Positions 61,255-64,000 of a DNA stretch of 64,000 bases are shown here, in pieces. Numbering within the stretch: the first letter of the stretch is position 1; every line of letters begins with the position of its first letter. The translations under genes and the position numbers were made by a program. Under the pieces are notes generated by a model. That model saw only the letters and a list, made by a program, of their open reading frames with translations. It did not search any database and was not told the DNA's origin. Source of the stretch: Xanthomonas sp. F10 (GTDB lineage: Bacteria; Pseudomonadota; Gammaproteobacteria; Xanthomonadales; Xanthomonadaceae); assembly GCF_014206815.1 (NCBI RefSeq), contig NZ_JACHNP010000001.1, forward strand, positions 274,363 through 338,362, written 5' to 3'.

Positions 61255-62148
61255 TTAGGGCGCGATCACAACCTCGGCCGAACGGGCCTTGGTCGACGCC
61301 CCCTTCTTGCCGACCGCCTGCACCCGGTTGGCGGGCACGCCGCCACTGACCAGAGCCGCGCGCAGGGCATCGGCGCGCTTCTGCGCCACCCCGGCGTCGG
61401 TGTCGTAGGCCTCGATCCGCACCTTGCCCTTGCTGATCTGCAGGTACTGGGACAGGGCCTTGGCCTGGTTCGTGGCATCGCCCGACAGCGCCGCCTTGCC
61501 GGCGCCGAAGGCCGCGCCGGAGAAGGTGAAGACCTCCCCGCGCGTCTCGAAGCGCGAGGCCGGTAGCTTGGTGCCGGCGACCAGTTCGGCCTCCTCGCGC
61601 GCCAGCTTGGCCGCCTTCTGCTGCGCGGCGCTGAGCTTGGCGGTCTGCTGCCCGGCGACGCTGGCCAGCGCCGCATCGGCGTCCGCGCGCGCAGCCTGCT
61701 CGGCCTCGGCCGCCTGGCGCAGGCTCTCGGCCTCCTCGGCCTGGATCTGCGCCTGCACGCGCAGGCGCTCGGCCTCCTGGCGTGCCCGCGCGGCCTCGCG
61801 GCGGCTGGCCTCGATCAACAGATCGCTGCGGGTCTTCTCCAACTGGTCGACCTGGCGCCGGGCGATTTCGGCGCGGGCCATGGTCTCGGCGATCTCGACC
61901 CGGCGCTCGGCCAGGTAGCGCGCGTCGTCGCGTTCCTTGCGCTTGGCGTTGGCGAAGTTGGCCACCGCCTGCTGCGCCTGCAGACGCTCGTAGGCGGCGA
62001 CATCGGCGTTGAGCGGATCGGCCTGCAGCGCCACCAGGCGCTGGTTGAGCACGGCCAGTTCCGGGTCGTCGGCCGCCATCGCGCCCAGCGGCGCCAGCAG
62101 CAAGGCCAGCAGGGCCAGGCGGCGCATTCCGTGCAGGGCGCGGCTCAT
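61255..62148 (-). CDS. OmpA-like periplasmic/outer-membrane protein with coiled coil
   Basis: 297 residues. A signal peptide (about 1-25, ending GAMAAD) is followed by a long charged helical region (about 30-190, Ala/Glu/Arg-rich, coiled coil) and a C-terminal OmpA-like domain (about 200-297: FTFSGAAFGAGKAALSGDA, then VRIEAYDTDAG and KRADALRAALVSGGVPANRV) that may bind peptidoglycan. It overlaps the DUF4398 gene by ATGA, so the two probably act together at the envelope. The start at 62148 gives a clean signal peptide. Confidence 0.82.
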   Translation of the reverse strand: MSRALHGMRRLALLALLLAPLGAMAADDPELAVLNQRLVALQADPLNADVAAYERLQAQQAVANFANAKRKERDDARYLAERRVEIAETMARAEIARRQVDQLEKTRSDLLIEASRREAARARQEAERLRVQAQIQAEEAESLRQAAEAEQAARADADAALASVAGQQTAKLSAAQQKAAKLAREEAELVAGTKLPASRFETRGEVFTFSGAAFGAGKAALSGDATNQAKALSQYLQISKGKVRIEAYDTDAGVAQKRADALRAALVSGGVPANRVQAVGKKGASTKARSAEVVIAP

Positions 62149-62537
62149 GGACGGCCCTCCCCAGTGCCCAGGGTCTGCTGCAGTTGGGCCACCTCGGCCT
62201 GGCGCTGTTTCAGCTGCGCATTGGCCACCGCCTCCTCGCTGCGGGCGCGAGCCAGGTCGGCATCGGCGGCCACGCGCAGCGCCAGCTGCGGCGCGGTCTT
62301 GCGCTGGCGGCGGTCGAGCGCGGCCTGCTGCGCCTGCTCCAGGCCCTGGCGGGCGCTGGCCAGCAGGTCCGGCGCGTACTGATCGGCATCGGCCTGGATC
62401 GCGCGCTGCACCGCCTGCTGCGCGGACAGCAGTTCCGGCGAGGCCACCTGGGCGAACGCGGCCGGCGCGGCGAACAACGCCAATGCGCAGGCCATCACAT
62501 ACTGCTGACAACGGAAGTGTGCGAAGCTAGTTTTCAT
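62145..62537 (-). CDS. DUF4398 domain exported protein
   Basis: 130 residues. A signal peptide (about 1-29, ACALALFAAPAAFAQ) is followed by a helical DUF4398 domain (SPELLSAQQAVQRAIQADAD, then YAPDLLASARQGLEQAQ). The family is usually paired with an OmpA-like protein, as here (ATGA overlap). There is no lipobox. Function unknown, probably envelope-related. It diverges from pilU with 99 bases between. Confidence 0.82.
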   Translation of the reverse strand: MKTSFAHFRCQQYVMACALALFAAPAAFAQVASPELLSAQQAVQRAIQADADQYAPDLLASARQGLEQAQQAALDRRQRKTAPQLALRVAADADLARARSEEAVANAQLKQRQAEVAQLQQTLGTGEGRP

Positions 62538-62636
62538 CTAGGGGGGCCGTGGACGGAGACGTCGATCACGGCCATTGTCGGAAGCCTGTGGCGCGCTTGC
62601 AACGGGCGATTGCGGATCGTTGGGGAACCATTGCGC

Positions 62637-63776
62637 ATGGATATCGGCTATTTCCTGAAGCTGATGACCGAAAAGAACGCCTCGGACATGTTCCTGACCA
62701 CAGGGGCACCGGTCTATATCAAGATCGAAGGCAAGCTGTACCCGCTCGGCGCCACCGGCCTGCCGCCGGGCATGGTCAAGAAGATCGCCTACTCGCTGAT
62801 GGACGAAGGCCAGGTGCCGCAGTTCGAGCGGGAGCTGGAGTTGAACATGGCCATCGCCCTGCAGGACGCCGGACGCTTCCGCGTCAACGTGTTCAAGCAG
62901 CGCGGCGAGGTCGGCATGGTGATCCGCGCGATCCGCAGCAAGATTCCCAGCATCGAGGAGCTGCACCTGCCGCAGGTGCTCAAGGACGTGATCATGACCC
63001 CGCGCGGGCTGGTCCTGGTGGTCGGCTCGACCGGCTCGGGCAAGTCCACCTCGCTGGCGTCGATGATCGACTACCGCAACAGCACCACCACCGGGCACAT
63101 CCTCACCATCGAGGACCCGATCGAATACCTGCACAAGCACAAGATGTCCATCGTCAACCAGCGCGAGGTCGGCCTGGACACCCACGCCTTCCACAACGCG
63201 CTGAAGAACGCGATGCGCGAGGCGCCGGACGTGATCCTGATCGGCGAGATCCTGGACGCGGAGACCATGGAGGCGGCCATCGCCTTCGCCGAGACCGGGC
63301 ACCTGTGCCTGGCCACACTGCACTCCAACAACGCCGACCAGACCATCGAGCGCATCCTCAACTTCTTCCCCGAGAGCGCGCACAAGAACGTGCTGATGAA
63401 CCTGTCGCTGAACCTGCGCGCGGTGATCTCGCAGCGCCTGGTCAAGGACAGCACCGGCCGCCGCCGGCCGGCCTCGGAAGTGTTGTTGAACACGCCGATG
63501 ATCCGCGACCTGCTGCGCCGCGGCCAGGTCCACGAGATCAAGCAGGCGATGGAGGAATCGCTGGAGGAAGGCATGGAGACCTTCGACCAGTGCCTGTTCC
63601 GCATGGTCAAGCAAGGCCAGATCGAGCAGGAGGAAGCGTTGCGCGCAGCCGACTCGCGCGACGGCCTGGCCCTGAAGTTTCGCCTGTCCGAAGGCGGCAG
63701 CGGCGAGCACGATCCCTACGCCGACTACGACAGCGGCCCCAGCGCCGCGCCGCGCATCACCCACGGCTTCGTCTGA
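62637..63776 (+). CDS. pilU: Type IV pilus retraction ATPase PilU
   Basis: Hexameric secretion-type ATPase that helps PilT retract type IV pili, 379 residues. Walker A GSTGSGKST (130-138), the Asp box ILTIEDPIEYLH, Walker B IGEILDAETMEAA and the His box CLATLHSNNADQ are intact. PilU rather than PilT is indicated by the opening MDIGYFLKLMTEKNASDMFL, the EILDAETMEAA variant of Walker B and the acidic C-terminal tail. No pilT lies upstream, although the two are usually adjacent. The ATG at 62637 is the family start. Confidence 0.9.
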   Translation: MDIGYFLKLMTEKNASDMFLTTGAPVYIKIEGKLYPLGATGLPPGMVKKIAYSLMDEGQVPQFERELELNMAIALQDAGRFRVNVFKQRGEVGMVIRAIRSKIPSIEELHLPQVLKDVIMTPRGLVLVVGSTGSGKSTSLASMIDYRNSTTTGHILTIEDPIEYLHKHKMSIVNQREVGLDTHAFHNALKNAMREAPDVILIGEILDAETMEAAIAFAETGHLCLATLHSNNADQTIERILNFFPESAHKNVLMNLSLNLRAVISQRLVKDSTGRRRPASEVLLNTPMIRDLLRRGQVHEIKQAMEESLEEGMETFDQCLFRMVKQGQIEQEEALRAADSRDGLALKFRLSEGGSGEHDPYADYDSGPSAAPRITHGFV

Positions 63777-63792
63777 GGCCTTCCGCTTCCTC

Positions 63793-63842
63793 GTAGGAGC
63801 GGCTTCAGCCGCGACCGGGCGTTCGCAGACGCCTGGTCGCGC
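63793..63842. repeat. GTAG-type REP, half-decayed
   Basis: GTAGGAGCGGCTTCAGCCGC followed by GACCGGGCG, the same unit as at 12130. The inverted partner is truncated (CTGGTCGCGCTAGCC). It lies just after pilU. Confidence 0.8.
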
Positions 63843-63940
63843 TAGCCCCGCAGCGACGGCGGCAACGGCGGACCGGGTCCACCAGCGGTCGCCGCGCGGT
63901 CGCCCTTCCCGGGGCAAACGCCACCTCTACGCAACTGCGC

Positions 63941-63963
63941 GTCGGGACTGAAGTCCCTCCCAC
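63941..63963. repeat. GTGGGAGGGACTTCAGTCCC-type palindromic repeat
   Basis: GTCGGGACTGAAGTCCCTCC followed by CAC is a short palindrome of a second REP family with a GTGG head, read on the minus strand. The rest of 63843-64000 shows no gene. Confidence 0.6.
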
Positions 63964-64000
63964 AGTGCACCCAGGGAGTTCACCGAAGGCGCTTATGGAA

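Overview
The window is about 68-69 % GC and comes from a gammaproteobacterium of the genus Xanthomonas or a very close relative. The main reason is a layout that is typical of that genus: a lipopolysaccharide (LPS) locus bounded by metB on one side and etfB-etfA on the other, with xanA-xanB, rmlBACD and a CoA-transferase pair next to it. A PL1 pectate lyase and abundant short palindromic intergenic repeats (GTAGGAGCGGCTTCAGCC type, GGGACCC and GGGGATT arrays) fit as well. The exact species cannot be read from the window.

Layout. 1-24.7 kb is mostly housekeeping: purL (cut by the left edge), dsbC, xerD, an RDD membrane protein, lptG-lptF, pepA, holC, valS, a secreted pectate lyase, pssA-holD-like-rimI, a DUF4124 protein, proS, an H-NS-family protein, a ThrE-type exporter, an MCE/Mla-type lipid transporter operon and an AlkB-like dioxygenase. 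24.8-38.3 kb interleaves respiratory and surface-sugar genes: ETF-quinone oxidoreductase, a two-domain WbsX/RgpF-type glycosyltransferase, a CoA transferase, xanA-xanB (phosphomannose and GDP-mannose supply), rmlBACD (dTDP-L-rhamnose supply) and etfBA.

38.3-57.9 kb is the variable LPS locus and has two converging arms. The plus-strand arm (38.3-49.8 kb) looks like a module that makes, flips and transfers a polyprenyl-phosphate pentofuranose. It holds a flippase-like protein, a HAD-UbiA fusion, DprE1-like and DprE2-like enzymes, a GtrA flippase, an extended SDR, a flavin mutase-like protein and two large polytopic proteins that could be GT-C transferases. The minus-strand arm (57.9-50.1 kb) looks like an ABC-transporter-dependent O-antigen system: wzm, wzt with a C-terminal carbohydrate-binding region, a methyltransferase carrying a long coiled coil with six Trp residues exactly 21 residues apart (a candidate WbdD-like chain-length ruler), a double GT2 glycosyltransferase, a WsaF-like rhamnosyltransferase and a PhyH-like dioxygenase. 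Much of this locus has visibly lower GC than its flanks, which suggests horizontal exchange.

57.9-64 kb returns to the core genome: metB, cystathionine beta-synthase, a DUF465 protein, an OmpA-like/DUF4398 pair and pilU.

The strongest candidates for undescribed biology are the 21-residue Trp-repeat ruler next to Wzm/Wzt and the complete polyprenyl-phosphate-pentose module. A second theme is repeat-driven remodelling of genes: intergenic repeat sequence forms part of valS and the N-terminus of the MlaF-like ATPase, and two genes have degenerate tandem duplications of their 3' ends. All calls come from reading the sequence; no database search was run.
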